Source of the DNA: Paenibacillus sp. OVF10
GTDB taxonomy: Bacteria; Bacillota; Bacilli; Paenibacillales; Paenibacillaceae
Assembly (NCBI GenBank): GCA_022836915.1
Contig: CP094668.1
Span: 4,526,001 to 4,590,000 of the forward strand
DNA length: 64,000 nt
Direction: 5' to 3'
Shown here: positions 29,226-39,065 of the stretch, piece after piece
Position numbering within the stretch: the first letter of the stretch is position 1
Layout of the letters: the number at the start of each line of letters is the position of its first letter
Made by a program: the position numbers and the translations under genes
The notes under the pieces: model-generated
Told to the model about the DNA's origin: nothing
The model's input: only the letters and a program-made list of their open reading frames with translations
Database searches by the model: none

Positions 29226-31899
29226 ATGCCAAACGACGGAACATTTGAGTTACTTGCTGGATTGCATGACGACAACCAGGCAGCTATGTCTTTTCTCCAA
29301 AAGCCTGTGTACAATCTTGACGAAATGGATCGCCGGGAGTCTATGATCTCCTTAGTCTATTCTGGCTGTTTCTGTATCAAATCTTCCAAGCACATCGATC
29401 CTCAGCAGCCCGGGATGGTCTATATCGATAGCAAGGCCACGGAAGCCCCACTGATCGAAAAGCCTACGGCGATGTTCGGGCAGCTGGTCGGTATCATTGT
29501 CCGGAAATACCTGTTGGAATACAACAAGGAATATGAGGTCCGCTATGCCGGCGCCTATGACACCGATGGTATGGAGATTCCGGAATTCACCTTCAAGCTG
29601 AAGACTCTGCCCCGGATTGAGCCCGGGGTCAAATACCCGGAGCACGACGCCATCGTGCTGCAGGCAGCCCGTGAAGGCGCAGTATTGCTGAAGAATGATA
29701 ATACGCTTCCCTGTCATCCGGAAGCTGTGTGAACGTCTTAGGCGCTGCCGCCGTGGTCTTCCGTCTGGGCTGTCTGGGTGCTGGTAAAATTAATCCCCGT
29801 TATGGCATCCGGGTCAAGGAGGGCATTGAGAAGTACTCATCTCTGGAGCTTAACCAGGAGCTGTATGAATTTTATACCGAAGAGAAGAATGTCTTTCCGC
29901 CGGAGGATGTGGTTGCACGCGCCAAGGACCGCAGCGGCACCGCTGTTGTATTTATCACCCGCGGCAGCAGTGAAGCCCATGACGCTCCAAAGGACAAGGG
30001 TGGATATTACCTGACCGATGAGGAGCGAGGGCTAATTCAGAGAGTCACCACTGCCTTTGAAAAAACGGTTGCCATTCTGAATGTGGCCCATCCTATTGAA
30101 ACTACATGGATTGAGGAATATGGTGTGAATGCAGTTCTGCTGACTGGGCTTTCAGGCATGGCTGGCGGTCGCGCCCTGGCCGAAATTCTTGAAGGCACCG
30201 TCAATCCCTCCGGCAAGCTGCCCAACACCTGGGCCTACGACTATGACGATTATCCAAGTGCTCCTAACTTTCTGACCAAGGATCAAATCGCCAATAAATC
30301 CGGAAAAGCCCCATTTCAATACGCAACCACAGTATATGAAGAAGGGCTGTATGTCGGGTACCGCTACTTCGATACCTTCCAAAAACCTGCAGCCTACCTG
30401 TTTGGTCATGGTCTTAGTTATACGACCTTTGATACCGAGCTGAAGTCAGTCGTCAAAACGGATGTATGTAGTACGCAGATGGACGTTGAAGTCAGAAATA
30501 CCGGAACCAGAGCGGGCAAGGAAGTCGTTTTGCTCTATGCTCACTTTGACGGCGGAGAACTGGAGCAACCGGACAAGCGTCTGGTGGCCTTCGCCAAGAC
30601 TAAGGAATTGCTCCCCGGCGAGGTTCAGATTTTATCCCTGGAGGTCAGCGATAAGCGTCTGAAATCCTACAGCGAAGCTGAGGCAGCATGGATCATCGAA
30701 CCGGGAAAAATTAGCTTTCTTCTTGGAGGTGCGCCCAATAGGGCGAAAAAGGTCTGGTCCGTGGACGTTGCCGACAAGATCGTTGTAGCTCAGGTAAAGA
30801 ATAGGGTGACACCTCCATTCCTGGTCAAGGAGCTGTCCGCCAAGGACCTTGCCGGGACGTATCCTCAAGGTGAAATGACCAAAGCTTATACTGCGGAGGA
30901 GTGCGAGGGAAAGCTTCCTTTCAAAAACAGCCGTACCGCTATTGGCAACGATGATGTCCCCCTTGAGCATACCACAGACCGTCTAATCCGCTTTCCGGAT
31001 CTGGCGAAGAATCCTGCGCTGGTGGAACAGTTCGTGGCCCAGATGACCGACTATGAGTTAGCCCGGATGAGTGTAGGCGGACAGACTGGATGGGGCATCG
31101 AGGATAACGGGTATGCGGGAACTTTTTTAATGAAAAGGCCTTGGATAAATATGAGATTCCGGACTATTTCTTTGCCGACGGAAACAATGGTCTCAACATG
31201 TTTGAGGTCAACATTGGCTTCCCCGTCTCCACTACGGTATGCGCCAGCTTCAACGAGGAGCTATCCTATGCCGAGGGTACAGCCATTGCCCGTGAAGCCA
31301 AAGACATGAACCTGCACTGTCTGCTGGCTCCGGCTCTCAATCTGCAGCGGAATCCACTTTGCGGACGGCATACGGAGTATTTCAGTGAAGATCCGTTCCT
31401 CGCTGGTCGTATGGCTGGCCAGGAAAGCCGTGGCTTCGAAGAGTCCGGTGTCTCCAGCTGCATGAAACATTTTTTTGCTAACAACGCCGAGACCATGCGC
31501 AACACCAACCACAGCATTATGAGCGAACGCACTGCACGGGAGTTATATCTGGCAGCATTTGAAACCGCTTTTGAAGTAAATAAGCCGGATACGGTGATGA
31601 CCGGATACAACGCGGCAAATGGTGCTTACTGTTCAAATGATGAGGAGCTGCTCCGCGGCATCCTGCGGGAGGAGCTTGGCTTCACGGGCTATGTCATGAC
31701 AGACTGGAACGGCTATGGTGATGAAGGAATGTCAGCTCCACTCGCCGCCGGGGTAAGCTGGCTGGCACCTGGGAATCCCGATGATACACTGGTTACGCCA
31801 ATTGAAGCAGCGCTGAGGTCCGGGGATTTGCCACGGGCACGGGTGCAAAAGAACCTGGTTGATCTGATCAAGGTCGTCCTCAAGTATCAAGAGGCATGA
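29226..31899 (+). CDS. GH3 beta-glycosidase, reversed domain order (two frameshifts)
   Basis: About 891 residues, cytoplasmic. An extra N-terminal region (~1-140) precedes the alpha/beta sandwich (YPEHDAIVLQAAREGAVLLKNDN), then a fibronectin-III-like domain (GHGLSYTTF, KEVVLLYAHFDGG) and the TIM barrel (LAPALNLQRNPLCGRHTEYFSEDP, KHFFANNAE, nucleophile Asp in YVMTDWNGYGD). The literal frames are 29226-29732, 29729-31309 and 31141-31899. They join if one C is added at 29709-29711 (TLPLSSGSCVNVLG) and one T at 31123-31128 (AGTFFNEKALDKYEIPDYFF). First gene of a unit with a pectin-acetylesterase-like gene. Confidence 0.9.
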
Positions 31900-31951
31900 C
31901 AGGTCTGCCGGTATGTGTGTTCCTTTAACAATTCTCAGGAGTGTGGGTATC

Positions 31952-33067
31952 ATGACAAAAAGTCTAGAAGAATGGATTAAGTTGGCCAAAGAACGTCAAG
32001 TCGAGGATTTAGAGGGAGAACCAGAGGAAGGACAATGGTATAGAATTCCGGTTCCTGGTGCAGTTTGCGCAGGAGGCTCACCTTACTGGGGCTACCTGCG
32101 TAAAGGTACTGAACCGAACCTCATTGTCTGCTTTTCTGGCGGAGGGGTATCCATTAATGAATATACTGCGGCTAGGCCTAACCGCTTAGGTGTAACAGGG
32201 GAAACGTTTTACTCTTCTGAAGATACCATGCTTATCAACGATCTGATCTTGGGCATCGGTATATTTAATGATGAACCGGATAATCCATTTCGAAATTGGA
32301 GCCGAATCTTTGTGAGCTACTCTACGGGTGATTTTCATGTAGGGAATGGAGATTACCATTATGCATCACCTGACGGATCTCCCGCTGTACTTCACCATCA
32401 TGGTTACCGCAACTACCGGGGATTAATGGATCAGGCAGTCAAGCACCTATCCCCTCCGGCGAAGCTGTTGATTACTGGCGCGAGTGCAGGTGCCTTCGGT
32501 GCTTCGGCATTGGCTTCGGATGTCATGAGTTATTTTCCAGATTGCCATGATGTGACTTGCTGTCCGGACAGTTCGTTACTTCTCTACGATCAATGGCAGT
32601 CAGTCGCTCGGAATATTTGGCAGGCGGAGGAACGGATATGGAAATCCTTGCATAGCTTCGATATCTGTCTTGACTGGATGCGCAACCTCTACGCCGAGAA
32701 GGGCAATAATATAAAGTATCTTTATACTTGCTCCATTCGGGATGCAATGCTGTCCCAGTATCAACACTTTATTGATTACGGTACACTAGAGCTGACTCGG
32801 GAGCAGTGTTTGCAATTTGAGAAGGATCTCAAGGGGATGATCGATGTTCTGAAGGCAGAGCTCCCAGGTATTGGCCTCTTCCTGACCGACAGTCCCGCAG
32901 CGGGGATGGCGCCGGAAGTTCCAGGTACTCAGCATACGAGGATTCTAGACTTCAATTTTCCTCTTTCTGACATACATGGTGTCAGTCTTCGGGACTGGAT
33001 GTGGAGTGGTGTGAATGGGACCGTTTACGATGCGGGTCTGGAACTTTTAAACAGGGAGGAATCTTAA
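31952..33067 (+). CDS. Cytoplasmic pectin-acetylesterase/Notum-like esterase (copy A)
   Basis: 371 residues from ATG 31952 (AGGAG ten bases upstream; the longer in-frame start at 31913 overlaps no ribosome site). No signal peptide or membrane helix. Motifs: GQWYRIPVPGAVCAGGSPYW (~28-46), oxyanion GGGVSINEYTAARP (~63-76), STGDFHVGNGDYHY, nucleophile Ser178 in ITGASAGAFGASALASDVM, Asp in CCPDSSLLLYDQW and His in GTQHT. The family is known outside cells (plant pectin acetylesterases, animal Notum), so a cytoplasmic set is unusual. Cotranscribed with the GH3 at 29226; likely deacylates imported sugars. Intact; strong terminator follows. Confidence 0.85.
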   Translation: MTKSLEEWIKLAKERQVEDLEGEPEEGQWYRIPVPGAVCAGGSPYWGYLRKGTEPNLIVCFSGGGVSINEYTAARPNRLGVTGETFYSSEDTMLINDLILGIGIFNDEPDNPFRNWSRIFVSYSTGDFHVGNGDYHYASPDGSPAVLHHHGYRNYRGLMDQAVKHLSPPAKLLITGASAGAFGASALASDVMSYFPDCHDVTCCPDSSLLLYDQWQSVARNIWQAEERIWKSLHSFDICLDWMRNLYAEKGNNIKYLYTCSIRDAMLSQYQHFIDYGTLELTREQCLQFEKDLKGMIDVLKAELPGIGLFLTDSPAAGMAPEVPGTQHTRILDFNFPLSDIHGVSLRDWMWSGVNGTVYDAGLELLNREES

Positions 33068-33151
33068 GGACCGAAACTCTATCAAGCTGTTGGACAGTGT
33101 TAAAGAGATTCCCCAGTGAGCAATGTTTTACAGCATGAGATTGGAAGATAG

Positions 33152-33206
33152 AAAGGCAGGAGACGATCTGGATCGTCAAACAACCAGATCGTCTCCTGCC
33201 TTTCCT
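33152..33206 (+). terminator. Very strong terminator
   Basis: A perfect 20-pair stem (33152-33171 with 33184-33203) around a 12-base loop. It ends the GH3-esterase unit; it may also serve the convergent kinase gene. Confidence 0.9.
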
Positions 33207-33396
33207 CTGTTATTTCTCAATAGGTACTTTGAAAAAGATTAGTGAAGCCAAAAAAGTCTAACCGGCTTCCGGGAACTTCGTTTATAGTTAAAATAAGTTG
33301 ATAACTTTGTTTCATTTTGTTAAGTATCAATTATATAGCTGTCCTAAGCTTGTTCAAAACAATAATTTCTTTAAAGTTCTAGATGAAATGAGAACT

Positions 33397-35073
33397 TTAT
33401 TCTTCCAGTTCACTGCTTTTATCCCAGACCAGCTCCATGCGAATTCCGCCGTGTTTACTCTGGGTGATATTTAAACTCGCTTTGGAGCCAAGCTGAATAA
33501 GCATCCGTTGCCGTATGTTCCATAACGCACAGCCCATCGTATCATCCAATGGTTGTTCAATGCGATGCAGCAGGCTCCGAATCTCTTCCGGATCCATGCC
33601 TTTCCCGTCGTCTTCTACTACCAGAGAGAACCGATCTCCTTCATCAGTTCCTGATATGTGTATGAGCCCGGCACTTTGCTTTTTCTCAATTCCGTGGATT
33701 ACGCTATTCTCGACCAACGGTTGAATAAGCAGCTTAGGAACAAGCAGGGACATCATGGATTCCGGAATATTAATTTGCGTATGCAGGCGGTTGATACGCA
33801 AACTCTGGATGTTAAGATAATTACGGACAACACCAATTTCTTTCTCAAGTGTGGTTAGCGGATCGTTGATCCGCGTTGTATATCGGAAATATTCAGCCAG
33901 ATTCTGAGTCATGGCATTCACAGCTTCGTCATTTCCCATTCGGTTCATATTGTTGATAAAGAACAGGCAATTGTACAAAAAATGCGGGTTAATCTGCGCC
34001 TGCAGTTGTTTAACCAATGCTTCTCTTGAAATGATTTTTTCTTTGTATACATTTTCAATCAAATCCTCGATTTGCTGTGCCATATTATTAAAATTGTGAT
34101 ACAGAATAGCAAACTCAGTATTGGACGTTCTGCTGATCCGGTGCGAGAAGTCGCCCTTTTGAAGATGACGGACACCTTTCAACAATGTAAGAATCGGGAC
34201 TTGCACTTTTCGATAGAAAAATATCAGGGTTATTACTCCAGACAAAAATAACAGAACACAGGTGATGTAAAAGAAGAATTGAGTCCTTACAATGGGTTGA
34301 AGTGCTTTGTCCAGAGGTACATAATCCACCATATACCATCCTAATGTCTGCGCTTTCAAAAAACTGACCATATAATCCTTATTGCCGATTGTTATTAACT
34401 CGGTTCCTTCGCTTTTATCCATCATCATTGGAGATATTTTGGAAACCAGTTCCTGGACCAGGCTATTCTGATAGGAACGGTTTGCAATGATGACGGAATC
34501 AAAGTAATAGAAGAAGGGATCATTATTTTCTATCTTGGCTGAGTCCAGCATATTTTCCAGATTAGCTTTCGGAAAAGTTACCCGAACCGTATACTGATCA
34601 TATTTCCTGTACATGGAAAATAACTTTTGTTGCCCTTCCAATACCCATTGCCCTTCTGCCAAGTCAGCTGAAGGGGATGTCTCGTTTTGGGATGAACCTA
34701 CCCATTTATTCAGCAGAGTTGAATAAATGTCAATTTGGACATTCCAACCTTGTGTAAAGCTCTGCAGCTTTATTTTTTCCGAGAGATCCAGTATAAGCTG
34801 GTCCTGTTCGTAATTATCCATCATGTCCACAGATTTCAGTAAGCCCATTTTAGATTCCGCATTTAGAGCAACAGACAACATGTTAAGCTGTTCAACATTG
34901 AAATCTAAAGAGTTAACCAAGATACGAAGTCGGTTCAGGTTGTTCGTTTGAATATCCTTTTTCACTGTATCTAAACTGGTCTCCACGGTATACGAATACA
35001 TCATCAAGACTACTATTGTTGATAATAAAATAATAATTACCGCGCTGAGAAAGGTCCGGTATTGCTTTAACAT
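33397..35073 (-). CDS. YesM-like sensor histidine kinase
   Basis: 558 residues from ATG 35073 (AAAGGA upstream). Membrane helix ~10-32, a ~240-residue outside sensor domain, second helix (~270-295), HAMP (~297-350, KVQVPILTLLKGVRHLQKGDF), then the His_kinase domain with LQAQINPHFLYNCLFFINN (His acceptor) and an ATPase domain with VENSVIHGIEK and DDGKGMD. YesM-type kinases pair with AraC-type response regulators and sense extracellular oligosaccharides, often through a binding protein. The only matching regulator here is at 43136-44746, 8 kb away on the same strand. It is divergent from the binding protein at 35305. Intact. Confidence 0.93.
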   Translation of the reverse strand: MLKQYRTFLSAVIIILLSTIVVLMMYSYTVETSLDTVKKDIQTNNLNRLRILVNSLDFNVEQLNMLSVALNAESKMGLLKSVDMMDNYEQDQLILDLSEKIKLQSFTQGWNVQIDIYSTLLNKWVGSSQNETSPSADLAEGQWVLEGQQKLFSMYRKYDQYTVRVTFPKANLENMLDSAKIENNDPFFYYFDSVIIANRSYQNSLVQELVSKISPMMMDKSEGTELITIGNKDYMVSFLKAQTLGWYMVDYVPLDKALQPIVRTQFFFYITCVLLFLSGVITLIFFYRKVQVPILTLLKGVRHLQKGDFSHRISRTSNTEFAILYHNFNNMAQQIEDLIENVYKEKIISREALVKQLQAQINPHFLYNCLFFINNMNRMGNDEAVNAMTQNLAEYFRYTTRINDPLTTLEKEIGVVRNYLNIQSLRINRLHTQINIPESMMSLLVPKLLIQPLVENSVIHGIEKKQSAGLIHISGTDEGDRFSLVVEDDGKGMDPEEIRSLLHRIEQPLDDTMGCALWNIRQRMLIQLGSKASLNITQSKHGGIRMELVWDKSSELEE

Positions 35074-35166
35074 GACAACAAATCCTTTATAAAGAGGTAA
35101 CCCCATTATAAGAATTCGTGCTATGACTGGCAATGCGTATCGTATGAAAACTAAATAAAACTTTAG

Positions 35167-35200
35167 AATGCGATATCTATGTTTATATTACTATATTAGA
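35167..35200 (+). promoter_or_regulatory. Extra upstream copy of the island element
   Basis: AATGCGATATCTATG then TTTATATTACTATATT, 43 bases upstream of the main copy and with no TATAAT at the usual spacing. It may be a second activator site for this promoter or act on the divergent kinase gene. Confidence 0.6.
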
Positions 35201-35209
35201 TCTGTTTAG

Positions 35210-35268
35210 AATGAGATATGGAATGTTCGGAATACGTTATTTAACAGCAGGAAGCATTTTTCTATAAT
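35210..35268 (+). promoter_or_regulatory. Island promoter element, copy 3 (binding protein 1)
   Basis: AATGAGATATGGAATG at 35210, ATACGTTATTT next, TATAAT at 35263-35268; spacing 53. It aligns best with the copy before binding protein 2 (52860). Confidence 0.75.
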
Positions 35269-35304
35269 TAAAGACGTATTCAATAACATCATCAGGGGTT
35301 CTGT

Positions 35305-37011
35305 ATGAACATGAAAAACAGAGTGCTGACCGTAGCACTTGCCGCTGCAATGCTGACATTGGGAGTGCTCGGTTGCAGCAATACCAATAATCAGAGCAGC
35401 AGCGAGAATGACAAGGTCAACAAAGAAACCAAAGAGCTGAATATTGTGAACGGGAAAATTGAACCGACCGCGACGTTTACGACGATTAGGTTAGATAATC
35501 CGGCCGTTAAGTTTAGAGACGGAGAATCGATTTCAGACAATGTGTTTACTCGCTGGGTTGATAATTCGCTTGGGGTAAAGATTAAAACCTTGTGGACGGG
35601 CGGTGCTACGGACGGCTCGTTTACCACGAAGTTGAAGCTCATGCTCTCCTCGGGAGAAGAAATGCCGGATATCGTCAATTTGGGAGATCCCAATTCTATT
35701 AATCTTTTAATTGAGTCAGGCAAGTTTATGGATGTTGAAGATGTGTTTGAGAAATACGCATCACCCGTCTATAAAGAGGCGGTTGCTGCAAAAGAAGATG
35801 CGTGGCTACCGTTCATCCGTGACGGCAAGAAAATGGCAATTCCTTCAGCCGATGAAGATTTTGGTCAAGCACAATCGGTGTTATGGATTCGCCAAGATTG
35901 GCTGGACAAGCTGAATTTGAGAGCCCCTACTACGATCGAAGAACTGGAAACAGTTATGGATGCGTTCGTCAACCAGGACCCAAATGGTAATGGAATCAAG
36001 GACACGTTTGCCTTAGATTTTGCCATGAAGGAAAGGTTGAGCGGAGCAGCCATTGGAGATGCCTCCTGGATCTTCGGGCTATTCGGATCCGTACCAGAAA
36101 GATGGTATCCGGGAGAAGACGGTAAACTCCAATACGGGTCCGTTCAGCCTGGTATCAAGCAAGGGTTGGCAAAGCTGAACGAGTGGAAGAGTAAAGGGTA
36201 TATTGCCAGTGATATCGCCTTGCATGATACCAACACGATTGTGCAAGCGGTCACATCAGATAAGGTTGGCATTGTTGCTGCTCCCGCATTTTTCATGGGA
36301 TATCCGGGTTCCCTTCTGCAAGCTAGCAATCCCAACGCACTATATGTACCGTATCCGCTTCCTGTTGGGATTAACGGTCAGAATATGCGCACCAATTTGA
36401 ATATCGTCGGTGCAACGTTAATTAATAAAGATATTTCAGATGAAGCGCTGCAAGCCTTTTTCCATTATATAAACTCGATGTATGACGGTTCTAAATCGGG
36501 GGACCCGTTTTACTTCCGAGGATACCAGGAAGGGTATGATTATATCGTCAAAGACGGAAAAATTGTAACGGAAGAGAAAGAAATTCCAGGCGGAAAGATT
36601 GATACAAGTGTCTATGTCTTTATATCTTCGGGTATAAGTCCAAAACAAAATCAAGAACTGTATGACAAGATCGCCAACCGAGAAGAACTTACGGACGAAG
36701 ACCGTGCCTTAATGATCAATTCAGGAACAAAAGATGGTGCCACCCCAATACAAAGATCGGTCTACGATGCATACCTGGTAAGCAAGAAGCAAGCTTCGGC
36801 GAACGTAAAACAATATTATATGGGGCCGACGACCTCCACAATGTCGTCCCGAAACGAGTTGCTGCAAAAAATGCAAATGGAAGCCTTCACAAAAATTATT
36901 TATGGTGAAGCCACAGTGGACACGTTTGATCAATTTGTGGAGAAATGGAACTCCATGGGCGGAGACAAAATTACAGACGAAGTGAATGAATGGTATGATT
37001 CTGTGAAATAA
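35305..37011 (+). CDS. Extracellular solute-binding lipoprotein 1 (LplA-type)
   Basis: 568 residues, intact. Signal peptide with lipobox (LGVLGCSN, Cys ~24). Mature protein has the large LplA-type two-lobe fold, with WIRQDWLDKL and FVNQDPNGNGIKDTFALD typical of the family. It supplies the permeases at 37195 and 38147. A second binding protein at 52948 has the same length and is clearly related but diverged, so the two probably bind different ligands. It sits downstream of the shared promoter element and a tandem copy of it. A terminator separates it from the permeases, suggesting higher expression of the binding protein. Confidence 0.93.
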   Translation: MNMKNRVLTVALAAAMLTLGVLGCSNTNNQSSSENDKVNKETKELNIVNGKIEPTATFTTIRLDNPAVKFRDGESISDNVFTRWVDNSLGVKIKTLWTGGATDGSFTTKLKLMLSSGEEMPDIVNLGDPNSINLLIESGKFMDVEDVFEKYASPVYKEAVAAKEDAWLPFIRDGKKMAIPSADEDFGQAQSVLWIRQDWLDKLNLRAPTTIEELETVMDAFVNQDPNGNGIKDTFALDFAMKERLSGAAIGDASWIFGLFGSVPERWYPGEDGKLQYGSVQPGIKQGLAKLNEWKSKGYIASDIALHDTNTIVQAVTSDKVGIVAAPAFFMGYPGSLLQASNPNALYVPYPLPVGINGQNMRTNLNIVGATLINKDISDEALQAFFHYINSMYDGSKSGDPFYFRGYQEGYDYIVKDGKIVTEEKEIPGGKIDTSVYVFISSGISPKQNQELYDKIANREELTDEDRALMINSGTKDGATPIQRSVYDAYLVSKKQASANVKQYYMGPTTSTMSSRNELLQKMQMEAFTKIIYGEATVDTFDQFVEKWNSMGGDKITDEVNEWYDSVK

Positions 37012-37020
37012 ATCTTGATC

Positions 37021-37066
37021 AACAGGGGCTTGATGCAGGTAACTGTATTAAGCCCCCTGTTTTTTA
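37021..37066 (+). terminator. Terminator after binding protein 1
   Basis: AACAGGGGCTT pairs with AAGCCCCCTGTT (one bulge), followed by TTTTTT. Confidence 0.85.
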
Positions 37067-37097
37067 GTGCCAACCTGTTATCAATTTTAATATTTGG

Positions 37098-37155
37098 AAT
37101 GCGTTATTGGTATTTGCATTGCTTTATATCAAGCCGAAATGGCTGAAATTATAAT
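37098..37155 (+). promoter_or_regulatory. Island promoter element, copy 4 (permease pair 1)
   Basis: AATGCGTTATTGGTATTTGC at 37098, TTTATATC next, TATAAT at 37150-37155; spacing 52. Same as the copy at 60080. Confidence 0.8.
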
Positions 37156-37194
37156 GAACATAGATGATAAGAATTAGCTGGGAGGATTTAGATC

Positions 37195-38134
37195 ATGGGC
37201 ATGAATACTGCTGTACCTGCTGTACCGGCAAAAAAACGAAATTATCCAGAACAAAAGGTAGTTGAGGGTTATATTTAATGATCCTGCCTGCGGTGGTACT
37301 GACAGCCATTTTTGTCTATGTACCCATGAGCGGGCTCTTAATGGCCTTTCAGGATTATAAGCCTTATCTAGGGATCTCCAATTCTCCTTGGGTCGGGTTA
37401 GACCAATTCAAGTTTTTATTCGAGTATCCAGACAGCATCCAAGTCATTTGGAACACCCTGAAAATTTCGTTCCTCAAATTGGTCATCGGTATGATCAGTA
37501 CGCTTGCGTTTGCCCTGTTGATCAATGAAGTGAAACATAAATTTCTGCGCACCTCGGTTCAGACCTTTGTGTTTGTACCTCACTTCATTTCCTGGGTAGT
37601 GCTCGGCGGCATTTTCATCCAGCTGCTCAATCCGGAATATGGATTGGTGAACCAGCTGCTTATCGCCTTGGGTCAGGAGCCTGTGTTCTTCCTCGGGAGC
37701 AACAAGTGGTTTGTGCCCATTGTGCTCTTGACGGACGCATGGAAAGAATTCGGCTACGGGTCCATCATTTATCTGGCAGCTCTGGTGGGCATTAATCCGG
37801 CTCTATATGAAGCCGCTCAAATTGACGGAGCAGGCAAGCTGAAACAAATGTTGAATATCACTCTTCCGAGTCTGATCCCCACCATCTGTGTCATGCTGAC
37901 GATTTCTCTGGGCGGCGTGCTCAATGCAGGCTTTGACCAGATCTTCAACTTGTACAATCCGCTGGTCTATGAAAGCGGCGATATTATCGATACCTTTGTG
38001 TACCGCATTGGCTTAATCGGGGGAACTACAGTTTCGGTACAGCCATTGGACTATTCAAATCCGTGGTGGGCCTGATCCTGATTCTAGTGGGCTACCGGAT
38101 CGCTTACAAAGTGGCAGGATACAAGATTTTCTAA
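37195..38134 (+). CDS. Sugar ABC permease, LplB type, copy 1 (N-terminal lesion and two frameshifts)
   Basis: By comparison with the intact 313-residue copy at 60183 this gene should span 37195-38134. Six membrane helices and the EAA loop (YEAAQIDGAGKLKQM) are present. Lesions: the A-run near 37231 is one base short; a Trp codon TGG in copy 2 is TGA here (37256-37258); and the G-run 38019-38023 lacks one G, changing GGNYSFGTA. The TGA comes from substitution, so unlike the other breaks it looks real. Translation could restart at ATG 37278, nine bases after GAGGG, giving a protein that begins right at the first membrane helix. It may be functional in short form or dead. Confidence 0.8.
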
Positions 38135-38146
38135 GGAGTGAACCTA

Positions 38147-39018
38147 ATGCGTATAACAGCTAAATTCAGTACTTTTCAACTCATCAACAATCTGGTCATG
38201 ATCATGCTGGCCGTGATGTGCATTCTGCCCTTTCTGCATGTGTTGTCTGTATCTTTAAGTTCCAGTGCAGCCGTATCCGCCAATAAAGTGACGTTCTGGC
38301 CGATTGGTTTGAACTTGGGTTCCTACAGCAAGGCACTGGAAGATACCCAATTACTTCGTTCCCTCTGGATCTCGGTGGAGCGGACCTTGTTAAGTGTCAC
38401 GCTGGGACTGCTGGTGACCAGTATGGCAGCCTATGTGCTCTCCAAAGGCGGAGGACGAAACGGGATTGCGGGCTACAAATGGTTTGTCGGATTTTTTATT
38501 GTAGCCTTGCTGTTCAACGGGGGATGATCCCGACGTATCTGGTAGTGACCAAAATCGGTCTGTATAACTCGATATGGGCGCTGATCCTGCCGACGATGGT
38601 CAATGTCTTTAATATCATCCTGATTATGAATTTTTTCAAGGCATTGCCGAAAGAGCTGGAAGAAGCTGCTTTTATCGACGGTGCCGGGCACTGGAAAGTG
38701 TATCTGAGAGTGATGATGCCCTTATCGCTGCCCGTCATGGCGACCGTGGGTCTGTTCACCGTGGTAGGCGAATGGAATGAATGGTTATCGGGTCAAATCT
38801 ATATGAAGCCGGAGAACGTGCCGCTGAGTACGTTTTTGAAAGCTGCCATATCCATGCCGAATATTGATATCAAGAATGCAGAAGAGGCCGCGAAATTTAA
38901 TGCCCTATCCCTGAATTCTGCCCAAATCTTCATCGGAGCTTTACCGATCTTGCTGATCTATCCGTTCCTCCAAAAATTCTTTGCAAAAGGTATCGTCATT
39001 GGTGCAGTGAAGGAGTAA
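38147..39018 (+). CDS. Sugar ABC permease, LplC type, copy 1 (one frameshift)
   Basis: About 290 residues; ATG 38147 has AAGGAG eight bases upstream. MalG-like permease with six helices and EAA loop (EEAAFIDGAGHWKVYL). Literal frames are 38138-38527 and 38479-39018; they join if the G-run 38519-38523 has six G, restoring FNGGMIPTYLVV. All three LplC-type genes in this window break at this same Gly-Gly-Met site. Pairs with the LplB-type gene just upstream, and an esterase follows 47 bases on. Confidence 0.88.
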
Positions 39019-39065
39019 GACAATCTTATTAAAAGACATTTATCTTTAAAGGAGAGAGATGAAGA

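Larger units (their letters stand above)
37090..39018 (+). repeat. Duplicated permease-pair block, copy 1
   Basis: Promoter, leader and both permease genes are nearly identical to 60071-62009, and similarity stops abruptly just after the second permease stop. Most differences are silent. It marks a recent duplication or gene conversion. Confidence 0.9.

Noticed and set aside
38470..38540. Programmed frameshifting in permease genes
   Set aside because: The run C-GGG-GGA-TGA is not a canonical slippery heptamer, the 4.25 kb copy has a different context, and the same kind of one-base loss affects many unrelated genes here. I kept the recurrence as a finding but not slippage as the explanation.
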